NCBI GenBank assembly: GCA_021648265.1
Contig: JAKITD010000004.1
Coordinates: forward strand, 1 to 64,000
DNA from: Flavobacteriaceae bacterium
GTDB taxonomy: Bacteria > Bacteroidota > Bacteroidia > Flavobacteriales > Flavobacteriaceae
DNA length: 64,000 nt
Direction: 5' to 3'
Under the pieces are notes generated by a model. It did not search any database, was not told where the DNA came from, and was given only the letters and a program-made list of their open reading frames with translations. Numbering within the stretch: position 1 is the stretch's first letter; the number at the start of each line of letters is the position of its first letter. Made by a program: the position numbers and the translations under genes. Positions 56,166-64,000 of this stretch are shown here, one piece after another.

Positions 56166-57590
56166 TTATATAATTTCCATTGCTTTATTAGTTATTAACT
56201 TCCAAGCTTCTTTAATATGATTTTGATTTACATTCGTTTGTCCAATTGACATTCTTAACGTATAGGTTCCTTTAACTTTTGTATGTGTCAAATATATTTT
56301 ACCCGTATCATTTAACTTTTGTAAAAGAACTTCGTTTATTTTATTGAGCTCTTCAATATCGCTGAATCCTTGAGGCTTAAAATGAAAACACACTAAATTA
56401 ATATTACGTGGTACTACAAGTTTAAAATTAGTTGATTTCACTATTTCATTTTCTAACCACTTCGCTAATTCAATATGATATCTAAGTTTGTTCTGTAATT
56501 CTTCTAAACCATAATAACGCATTACAAACCAAAGCTTTAAAGATCGAAACCGCCTACCAAGAGGAATACCCCAATCACAATGATTACTAACCATACCATC
56601 TGTATTTGTTTTGAGATATTCAGGTAGAACCTCAAAAGTATTGACTAAAGCATTTTTATCTTTTACAAAATAAATTGAACAATCAAAATTTGTAAACAAC
56701 CATTTGTGTGGGTTAAAAACGAAACTATCTGCTTTTTCTATTCCTTTAATTAAATTCTGGTATTCAGGTAATAACAAAACAGAACCTGCATAAGCTGCAT
56801 CTACGTGAAGCCATATATTAAATTTTTCAGCAATTTCAGCAATTTCATTTAACGGATCTATCGCTGTAGTTCCAGTAGTTCCAATAGCAGCAATAATACA
56901 GAGCGGTTGATAACCATTTTCGATATCTTGTTTAATAGATTGGAGCAATAAATCGGGTCGCATTCTTAACACATTATCTGTCTTAATTTTTATTACATTC
57001 TCTTTTCCGATTCCTGCTATTTTAGTTCCTTTTTCAATGGATGAATGAGTTTCTTCAGAGCAATAGACACGAAAGTTTGTAAACCCTTTAAAACCCTCCT
57101 GATTTATTTTGTAATGAGATTTTTGCTCCCTTGCAGTTAAAATAGAAGCTAAAGTTGCTGATGAAGCTGAATCCTGAATTACTCCAGTCCAGTTTTTTGG
57201 AATTCCTAGTGCATTTTTAAACCATTCAGTCATTCTTTCTTCCAGTTCAGTAGATGCTGGTGAGGTATCCCATTTCATTCCTTGTACACCAAGTGTAGCT
57301 GTTAGCATTTCGGCTAATATAGATGGAGGGCTTGTGTTGGCTGGAAAATATGCGAAAAAATTTGGACTTTGCCAATGCGTAATTCCTGGCATAATAATTT
57401 TTTTAAAATCATCGAAAATAGTTTCAATATCTTCGCCTTGAGAAGGAATATTATCTTCTATTTGATTGTATATTTCCTTAGGCAATACTTGAGATTTTAC
57501 TGGGTAATCTTCCACATTATCCATATAATCTGCCATCCAATCAACAAACTGGTGGGCTTGTTTTCGAAACTCTTTTGATTTTATATCCAT
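56166..57590 (-). CDS. Pyridoxal-dependent (group II, aromatic-L-amino-acid-like) decarboxylase
   Basis: GITHWQSPNFFAYFPANTSPPSILAEML, SASSATLASILTARE, HVDAAYAGSVLLLPEY, FNPHKWLFTNFDCS PLP site. Confidence 0.93.
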   Translation of the reverse strand: MDIKSKEFRKQAHQFVDWMADYMDNVEDYPVKSQVLPKEIYNQIEDNIPSQGEDIETIFDDFKKIIMPGITHWQSPNFFAYFPANTSPPSILAEMLTATLGVQGMKWDTSPASTELEERMTEWFKNALGIPKNWTGVIQDSASSATLASILTAREQKSHYKINQEGFKGFTNFRVYCSEETHSSIEKGTKIAGIGKENVIKIKTDNVLRMRPDLLLQSIKQDIENGYQPLCIIAAIGTTGTTAIDPLNEIAEIAEKFNIWLHVDAAYAGSVLLLPEYQNLIKGIEKADSFVFNPHKWLFTNFDCSIYFVKDKNALVNTFEVLPEYLKTNTDGMVSNHCDWGIPLGRRFRSLKLWFVMRYYGLEELQNKLRYHIELAKWLENEIVKSTNFKLVVPRNINLVCFHFKPQGFSDIEELNKINEVLLQKLNDTGKIYLTHTKVKGTYTLRMSIGQTNVNQNHIKEAWKLITNKAMEII

Positions 57591-57665
57591 GTTGTGAAAT
57601 TAACTATAAAAAAGGATAACCTTATAGTTAAAAAATAAAATAGATAACGTAGAATTTATTTAGCA

Positions 57666-58184
57666 TTACAATGATGGGTACATCAATGAAGAAACTTGAT
57701 GAAATTCAATTTTTCGATCTTTAGTAACATAATACTCTAAAATCATTTCTCCCCAATAACGACCATCGGTAAAGTCGACCTGGATCCATTTGTGGTTTAG
57801 AAACTTTAGCTTGTTTATTTTCATATCCCCTTTCATTCCTTCATAAGGTATTAAAGTATTGTTTCCTTTTTTAAGATTTTGATCGTAGATATATTCTGAA
57901 ACAAAATTTTCTATATCTTTTGCTTCATAACCTAAACTTTCAATATAAGACATGGCATTTTCATTACCTTGTAATGTGAAATAATTGATATCTGAAATTT
58001 CATTAGACAGTTTTTCAATAGAGTCGTTTAAAACTTTAAAATCTTTCTTATATTTTTTAATCTTACTTCGTTGGGATTCAATTTTATTTTCTTGCTTTTC
58101 AAATATTTTCTTTTCATTCATATACTGAAATATCACAAACAGTAAAGCAAAAAAGAATAGGTACATAAAAAAGGAACGTTTCAT
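57666..58184 (-). CDS. Hypothetical membrane-anchored protein with coiled coil
   Basis: N-terminal TM, coiled coil KKIFEKQENKIESQRSKIKKYKKDFKVL, C-terminal domain ending EYYVTKDRKIEFHQVSSLMYPSL. Confidence 0.75.
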   Translation of the reverse strand: MKRSFFMYLFFFALLFVIFQYMNEKKIFEKQENKIESQRSKIKKYKKDFKVLNDSIEKLSNEISDINYFTLQGNENAMSYIESLGYEAKDIENFVSEYIYDQNLKKGNNTLIPYEGMKGDMKINKLKFLNHKWIQVDFTDGRYWGEMILEYYVTKDRKIEFHQVSSLMYPSL

Positions 58185-58185
58185 A

Positions 58186-58962
58186 TTATATAAAGATTTT
58201 TAAAGTATCATAAGCTAAGAATACATTTTCGGGAAGTGTTTTTTCTACTTCCTCATGAAATCCTAAAATATGACTTATGTGAGTTAAATAGGCTTTTTCT
58301 GGTTTAATTTTATTAATGATTTCAAGTGCTTCAGATAGATTTAAATGAGAATGATGTGATTCGTGTCTCAAGGCATTTATCACTAAAACTTTGCTTCCTT
58401 TAATTTTTATAAGCTCTTCTTTAGTAATCGTTTTCACATCGGTTAAATAGGTGAAATCATCAATTCTGAAGCCTAAAATAGGCAATTTAGCATGGAACGC
58501 TTCAATTGGAATTATATTCTTATTGCCAATGGTAAATATTTCTGATTTAGAAATTTCAATTTCATCAATAGTCGGTGCTCCAGGATATTTGTTTTCGGTT
58601 TCAAAAATATAGGCGAAGCGTTGATGAAGGCTTTCAAAAACTCTTTTATGTGCGTAAAAAGGAAAATAACCTTGTTTAAAATAATAAGGTCGAATATCAT
58701 CAATTCCAGCGGTATGATCACTATGTTCATGAGTAAATAAGATTCCGTCTAATTTGCAAATATTTTCTCGCAACATTTGCTGCCGAAAGTCGGGACCGCA
58801 ATCAATTACAAAATTAAAATCATCCCAAGAAAGTAAAACTGAAACTCTTAATCGCTTATCTTTGGAGTTTTTACTTTTACAAACGCAGTGATTACTAGCA
58901 ATAACGGGGATTCCCTGTGAAGTACCCGTTCCTAAAAAAGTAATATTAATTTGCGATTTCAT
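58186..58962 (-). CDS. MBL-fold metallohydrolase (PhnP-like)
   Basis: ITFLGTGTSQGIPVI, DCGPDFRQQML, ILFTHEHSDHTAGIDDIRPYYF, THISHILG. Confidence 0.93.
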   Translation of the reverse strand: MKSQINITFLGTGTSQGIPVIASNHCVCKSKNSKDKRLRVSVLLSWDDFNFVIDCGPDFRQQMLRENICKLDGILFTHEHSDHTAGIDDIRPYYFKQGYFPFYAHKRVFESLHQRFAYIFETENKYPGAPTIDEIEISKSEIFTIGNKNIIPIEAFHAKLPILGFRIDDFTYLTDVKTITKEELIKIKGSKVLVINALRHESHHSHLNLSEALEIINKIKPEKAYLTHISHILGFHEEVEKTLPENVFLAYDTLKIFI

Positions 58963-58987
58963 TCACACAAAAATAACAGTATTTATT

Positions 58988-59016
58988 TTGTTTCCCTATG
59001 GTATTTCTTAACTTTG
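58988..59016 (+). promoter_or_regulatory. Bacteroidota-type promoter (TTG-N18-TAACTTTG)
   Basis: TTG 58988-58990, TAACTTTG 59009-59016, 26 bp upstream of ATG 59042. Confidence 0.5.
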
Positions 59017-59041
59017 TTTTTTTAAATTTTTAAAAACTACT

Positions 59042-60472
59042 ATGGCTGTAACTATCTTAGGAGATAAGGAAATTGAGAGTATTCCTTCTATAAAAAGTAA
59101 AGCGCTTCGAATTAATTTAAACGAAAATATTTACGGTTCTTTTTCAGAAATTGGTGCTGGGCAAGAAACTGTTCGTAATTTCTTTAGAGCTGGCGGAGCT
59201 TCTGGAACAATTGCTAAAACCATGTCTGCTTACGACAAGGATTTTAGTGATGCCATTTATGGTATTGAAAAAGATGGCCGCTATGTAACAGAATCTCGTT
59301 TAAAAACAATGCTTTCCTACGAAATTGGTTTGATTGAACAACGAATTCCTAGAGAAAAACATCCCAACAAACTGTTTTTTTCCTATGCAAATACAGTGAC
59401 AACTATCGATTTTGCTAAAAAATATAAAGGTCATGGTTGGGTTGGAATTCGTTACCAAGTAGAACCAAATGGTGATTACAACGAAATTTTACTTCATATT
59501 CGCTTTCATGAAAATGAAGCAACCTTACAACAAAACACTTTAGGAATTTTAGGTGTTAATTTAATTTATGGTGCTTACTATAAATTTGATGAACCTAAAA
59601 AATTACTTCGTTATTTATACGATCATATTGATAAAGAAAAAATAGAAATTGATACTATAAATTTTTCAGGACCTCAATTTGAAAAAGTGGATAATCGATT
59701 AATGAGTCTGCAATTGGTAAAAAACGGAATGACTGAAGCAATTATGTTTGGTCCTGATGGAAATAACATTCTTCCTGCTTCTATTCTATATAAGAAAAAT
59801 ATTCTTGCATTACGTGGGAGTTTTAGACCTGTAACAAAGGTAAATATCGATATGTACGAGAAATCGTTAGAAATGTTTAAAAAAGAAAAGCGTGTAGATG
59901 AAGATCGTACTTTGGTTATTTTTGAAATTACACTTTCTAATCTAAGAGCAGAAGGCGAAATTAATGAAGAAGATTTTATGTCGAGAGCTAGATTGTTGTG
60001 TTCATTAGGTCATACTGTAATGATTTCTAATTTTCAAGAATATTACAAATTGGTAGAATATTTTTCAGCTTACACCAAAAAAAGAATGGGATTGGCACTT
60101 GGTGTTAATAACTTGATCGATATTTTTGATGAAAAATACTACCGTCATTTAAGTGGTGGGATTTTAGAAGCCTTCGGAAAGCTATTCTTTAAAGATCTAA
60201 AAGTGTATTTATATCCTATGCTAAACCCTAAAACAGGAGAATACACTAATAGTGAAAACTTAAAAGTGCATCCAAGAATGAAAGAGCTTTATAAATTCTT
60301 TAAATATAACGGAAAAGTGGTAGATATTGAAGATTTTAACAAAGATCATTTGAATATTTTCTCCAGAACGGTACTTAAAATGATTCAGAATAAAGAAGCA
60401 GGTTGGGAAGAATTATTACCAGAAGGAGTTGCCCGTATTGTTAAGCAACAAAAACTTTTTGGTTGGAAGTAA
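59042..60472 (+). CDS. Conserved hypothetical protein
   Basis: Full-length 476-aa ORF with promoter; MAVTILGDKEIESIPSIKSKALRINLNENIYGSFSEIGAGQETVRNFFRAGGASGTIAKTMSAYDKDFSDAIYG. No function recognised confidently. Confidence 0.85.
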   Translation: MAVTILGDKEIESIPSIKSKALRINLNENIYGSFSEIGAGQETVRNFFRAGGASGTIAKTMSAYDKDFSDAIYGIEKDGRYVTESRLKTMLSYEIGLIEQRIPREKHPNKLFFSYANTVTTIDFAKKYKGHGWVGIRYQVEPNGDYNEILLHIRFHENEATLQQNTLGILGVNLIYGAYYKFDEPKKLLRYLYDHIDKEKIEIDTINFSGPQFEKVDNRLMSLQLVKNGMTEAIMFGPDGNNILPASILYKKNILALRGSFRPVTKVNIDMYEKSLEMFKKEKRVDEDRTLVIFEITLSNLRAEGEINEEDFMSRARLLCSLGHTVMISNFQEYYKLVEYFSAYTKKRMGLALGVNNLIDIFDEKYYRHLSGGILEAFGKLFFKDLKVYLYPMLNPKTGEYTNSENLKVHPRMKELYKFFKYNGKVVDIEDFNKDHLNIFSRTVLKMIQNKEAGWEELLPEGVARIVKQQKLFGWK

Positions 60473-60583
60473 AATTTCTAAATTTATAAAACTCTTAAAT
60501 ATTTATAGCGTATATTTATCGTTCTGAACTAAAGAAGTAAACAATATTCTTCAAAAAACAAATTATTAACTAAACTACTACAA

Positions 60584-62875
60584 ATGAAAAAACTATTATT
60601 ATTACTAACTGTTTTATTTACAGTTAATTCATTCTCTCAAGTTACAAACGAAGGGAAGCCCCATAGTTGGAAACAGTTAAACGATACTCAAAACATACAA
60701 CCTAATCTATTACCAAGTTTTGATTTAAAAGCGATCCAAGATGAAGACAAAGTAAATGACGGTCTTTTTGATAGACCATGGCGATTTGGATTTATGCATA
60801 GTGTGGACTATGGTTTTGAACAAGGACAATGGGATGTTTTAGACAATGGAGACCGAATTTGGAGAATTCTAATCACTTCGCCAGGTGCACTTTCTTTAAA
60901 CGTTATTTTTGATGACTTTTTTGTACCTGAAGGAAGTACAGTTTACTTATATAACAACGACAAAACAGACCTTTTAGGAGCTTATACTTCAATACAAAAT
61001 CAAGAAAGCGGAATATTAGGCACTTGGCTTGTACAAGGTGACTCTCTATGGATTGAGTACTACGAACCTGCCAATGTTTCTGGCCAAGGAAGACTACACA
61101 TTGCAAAAGCAACTCATGGTTACCGAAATGCAGAAACATTTAATTTAGCTAAAGGATTAAATGACTCTGGAGATTGCAATCTTGATGTTGATTGCCCAAT
61201 AGGTTCTGACTGGGAAGTATTAAAAGACCTTAATAAAAGGTCCGCAGGAATTTTATTATCAGGCGGTAGTGGATTCTGCTCTGGTGCCTTAGTAAACAAT
61301 ACCGCAAACGATGGGAAACCTTATTTTTTAACTGCCAATCATTGTTTTAGCAATCCAGGTGCTTGGGCGTTTAGATTTGGATGGATTAGTCCAGACCCAG
61401 TTTGTGCCGCTACTACTAACAGTACCAATGGACCAACTAATTTAACTATTAGTGGGGCAACCTTAAAAGCTAGAAGCGCAAATGCCGATTTTTGTTTAGT
61501 AGAAATTAACAGTCCTATTCCTGTAGCTTGGGATAGAGTTTGGGCTGGTTGGGACAAGAGCGATAATTTTCCAGATTTTCAAGTAAGTATTCATCATCCA
61601 AGAGGCGATATTATGAAAGTTTGCCGTGATGATGATCCAGCAACCAAAGAAGTAAATGCCGGAGCACAAACCTGGGAAATTCTTGGAGGAGCTAGTGGAG
61701 GCTGGGAACTTGGTGTTACAGAGCCTGGATCTTCTGGATCGCCTCTTTTTGACCAAGACGGAAGAGTTATTGGTCAATTATTTGGTGGTGCTGCTGCCTG
61801 TTCTGGAACAAACGACAATGGAGCTTTTGATTATTACGGACGCTTTGGAGTATCTTGGGATACTGGAGCAACTGCTGCGACTCGTTTAAAGGAATGGTTA
61901 GATCCTGCTGGATTAAACCCAGATTTTATAGATAGTTTCCCCCCTTTAATAGCTTATGCTCTAGATGGTGCTGTTGGTATTTCTATTCCAAATATAGTTT
62001 GTGGCGATACAGAAGTAAACCCTACTATTACATTAACTAATTTTGGTACAGGAGACATTACAAGTGCTACAATTGAGTGGAATATTGACGGAGGTGCTAA
62101 TACAACTATAAACTTTAATGGAAATTTAGCTCAAAACGAATCAGAAATTTATAATATTGGTCCCATAACAATTTCTGCAGGAACACTTGAAATCAATGCT
62201 ACTTTAACAGATGTAAATGGGATTACCGATGAGAATACAGCAAACGATAATGCTACCAATACTGCCAACATAGATGATAGCTATTTAACTACACAAGTTA
62301 ATTTAGAATTAACTACAGATGATTATGCTGAAGAAACTAGTTGGGAGTTTAGAGATTCTAACGGAACCGTTTTATACAGTTTTGGTCCATATCAAGAAAC
62401 CACAGATGATAATACAACCTTTAATTATTCTTTTGATGTTTCTGAAAATGAATGCTATACTTTCGAAATTTTTGATGAATTCGGAGATGGAATTTGTTGT
62501 GGTTTCGGAAATGGATCTTATTCATTAACAACAGACAATTCAACTATTATATTTAGTGGAGGAGAATTTAGTGGAGATAGTGAAATAACAGAAATTGGTA
62601 TTGGCGATGACCTTGGTGTTTCTGATAATCTAGCTCAAAATATTATTATGTATCCAAATCCAGCAAGTGAATTGTTAAATATAAATATTACAATTAATAA
62701 TCAAGATTACACTTACTCTATAATTAATATCCTTGGGCAAGTAATTAGAGAAGGCTCACTTAATAATGGAGTAAATTCTGTTTCAATAAATAATATTGAT
62801 ACTGGTCTTTATTTTGTAAAAGTTGAAGATAATACAACAAATAAATCGGTTGTAAATAAGTTAATTATTAAATAA
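60584..62875 (+). CDS. Trypsin-fold (lysyl-endopeptidase-like) secreted serine protease with T9SS sorting tail
   Basis: GFCSGALVNNTANDGKPYFLTANHCF, GSSGSPLFDQDGRVIGQLFGG; C-terminal MYPNPASELLNINITINNQDYTYSIINILGQ...NTTNKSVVNKLIIK. Confidence 0.9.
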   Translation: MKKLLLLLTVLFTVNSFSQVTNEGKPHSWKQLNDTQNIQPNLLPSFDLKAIQDEDKVNDGLFDRPWRFGFMHSVDYGFEQGQWDVLDNGDRIWRILITSPGALSLNVIFDDFFVPEGSTVYLYNNDKTDLLGAYTSIQNQESGILGTWLVQGDSLWIEYYEPANVSGQGRLHIAKATHGYRNAETFNLAKGLNDSGDCNLDVDCPIGSDWEVLKDLNKRSAGILLSGGSGFCSGALVNNTANDGKPYFLTANHCFSNPGAWAFRFGWISPDPVCAATTNSTNGPTNLTISGATLKARSANADFCLVEINSPIPVAWDRVWAGWDKSDNFPDFQVSIHHPRGDIMKVCRDDDPATKEVNAGAQTWEILGGASGGWELGVTEPGSSGSPLFDQDGRVIGQLFGGAAACSGTNDNGAFDYYGRFGVSWDTGATAATRLKEWLDPAGLNPDFIDSFPPLIAYALDGAVGISIPNIVCGDTEVNPTITLTNFGTGDITSATIEWNIDGGANTTINFNGNLAQNESEIYNIGPITISAGTLEINATLTDVNGITDENTANDNATNTANIDDSYLTTQVNLELTTDDYAEETSWEFRDSNGTVLYSFGPYQETTDDNTTFNYSFDVSENECYTFEIFDEFGDGICCGFGNGSYSLTTDNSTIIFSGGEFSGDSEITEIGIGDDLGVSDNLAQNIIMYPNPASELLNINITINNQDYTYSIINILGQVIREGSLNNGVNSVSINNIDTGLYFVKVEDNTTNKSVVNKLIIK

Positions 62876-62910
62876 ACAACTTACTAGATAATATATAATC
62901 TTTGATTTAA

Positions 62911-62950
62911 AAAAAAGCTGTCTAAAAATTTATTTAGGCAGCTTTTTTTA
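62911..62950. terminator. Bidirectional hairpin terminator between convergent genes
   Basis: AAAAAAGCTGtCTaaaaatttatttAGgCAGCTTTTTT. Confidence 0.8.
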
Positions 62951-62961
62951 AATAATAATCT

Positions 62962-63414
62962 TTATTCTAATATCTGAGCAGCGTGAGACTTAGTTTTAAC
63001 TTTGTCTATCACTCGTTCTACAACTCCAGCTGTATTAATAATAAACGTTTTACGATGAATACCATCATATTCCCTTCCCATAAACTTTTTAGGACCCCAA
63101 ACTCCAAATAAATTAATAACTTCCTTTTCTTCGTCAGCTAAAAGCGGAAATGGAAATTTATATTTATTTCTGAAATTTGTTTGTTTCTTTTCACTATCGG
63201 CACTAACACCTAATAATTCATAGCCTTGTTCTTGCAAAATTGTATAGTTATCACGTAAATTACAAGCTTCCATAATACAACCAGGTGTACTTGCTTTTGG
63301 ATAAAAAAATACGATTACTCGTTTGCCTTTATAATCTGAAAAAGATATTTCAGTACCACCTTGATCTTTCGATGTGAAATTTGGCACCTTATCTCCTGCT
63401 TTTAATGTGTCCAT
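62962..63414 (-). CDS. bcp: Thioredoxin-dependent thiol peroxidase (BCP-type peroxiredoxin)
   Basis: VIVFFYPKASTPGCIMEACNLRDNYTILQEQGYELLGVSADSEKKQTNFRNKYKFPFPLLADE. Confidence 0.93.
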   Translation of the reverse strand: MDTLKAGDKVPNFTSKDQGGTEISFSDYKGKRVIVFFYPKASTPGCIMEACNLRDNYTILQEQGYELLGVSADSEKKQTNFRNKYKFPFPLLADEEKEVINLFGVWGPKKFMGREYDGIHRKTFIINTAGVVERVIDKVKTKSHAAQILE

Positions 63415-63443
63415 TTCTTTACTTTTGTGTAAAAGTACATAAA

Positions 63444-64000
63444 ATGACGAAACAAGAAAAGGTAGATTTTATAATAAACACTTTAAATAATTTATTTCCC
63501 GAAACTCCTATACCTTTAGATCATAAAGATCCTTATACTTTATTGATTGCAGTATTGCTTTCCGCTCAAAGTACCGATAAAGGTGTTAATAAAATTACTC
63601 CTATTTTATTCGAAATTGCAGATAACCCTTATGATATGGTCAAACTTTCTGTTGAAGAAATTAGAGATATTATTAGACCCGCTGGACTTTCACCAATGAA
63701 ATCGAAAGGAATTCACGGACTATCTGAAATATTAATTAAAAAGTACAACGGACAAGTGCCAAAGACCTACGAAGCTCTAGAAGCATTACCTGCTGTGGGT
63801 CATAAAACTGCTAGTGTTGTCATGTCACAAGCCTTTAATATTCCTGCTTTCCCTGTAGATACACATATCCATAGATTAATGTATCGTTGGGGATTAACCA
63901 ATGGAAAAAACGTAAAGGTTACTGAAAAAGATGCTAAAAGATTATTTCCTGAAGATTTATGGAACAAATTACATCTTCAAATCATCTTCTACGGAAGACA
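63444..64000 (+). CDS. nth: Endonuclease III (partial, runs off window)
   Basis: Translated from 63444: MTKQEKVDFIINTLNNLFPETPIPLDHKDPYTLLIAVLLSAQSTDKGVNKITP...EALPAVGHKTASVVMSQAFNIPAFPVDTHIHRLMYRWGL. HhH and catalytic D present. Confidence 0.95.
   Translation, partial: MTKQEKVDFIINTLNNLFPETPIPLDHKDPYTLLIAVLLSAQSTDKGVNKITPILFEIADNPYDMVKLSVEEIRDIIRPAGLSPMKSKGIHGLSEILIKKYNGQVPKTYEALEALPAVGHKTASVVMSQAFNIPAFPVDTHIHRLMYRWGLTNGKNVKVTEKDAKRLFPEDLWNKLHLQIIFYGR

Noticed and set aside
61496-61889. ORFs within the serine protease gene (61496-61777 minus, 61656-61889 plus)
   Set aside because: Out-of-frame shadows of a conserved protease domain.
1-64000. tRNA, rRNA, riboswitch or prophage signals
   Set aside because: No sequence resembling tRNA cloverleaf signatures, rRNA cores, known riboswitch cores or phage structural genes was recognised; absence was not verified by tRNAscan/Infernal.

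Overview
The window looks like one contiguous piece of a low-GC marine Flavobacteriaceae-type (Bacteroidota) chromosome. The evidence is Por/T9SS C-terminal sorting tails, TAnnTTTG-type -7 elements, a TonB-dependent receptor with an N-terminal carboxypeptidase-like domain, BatA and DUF5916-type proteins. Most of it is housekeeping or envelope content: hutI, a bifunctional ftcD, purL, serC/serA, msrA, bcp, nth (cut by the window edge), lolD-like, a dihydroorotase homologue, a long-chain acyl-CoA ligase and five T9SS-sorted secreted proteins, three of them clear proteases. I found no rRNA, tRNA, CRISPR or prophage. Accessory or unusual parts: (1) a C-protein/REase/MTase type II restriction-modification operon (~52.5-55.6 kb). 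It is bracketed by two same-orientation hairpins sharing TATACAYTGTTGT. Just outside the right hairpin is a chimeric scar made of degraded tails of two neighbouring genes. (2) A palindromic repeat family around a solitary GIY-YIG gene, with two apparent in-frame insertions inside purL. (3) An IS1380-type transposase with a frameshift, lying between two decayed genes. (4) A TetR-controlled YbhFSR-like ABC efflux operon with an embedded cupin/cytochrome c/lipoprotein/membrane gene block and a TCAT tetranucleotide repeat. (5) A ~160 bp MITE-like element and several other intergenic repeat families, including hairpins placed 4-6 nt upstream of start codons. All calls come from reading the sequence and the supplied ORFs; no database search was run.
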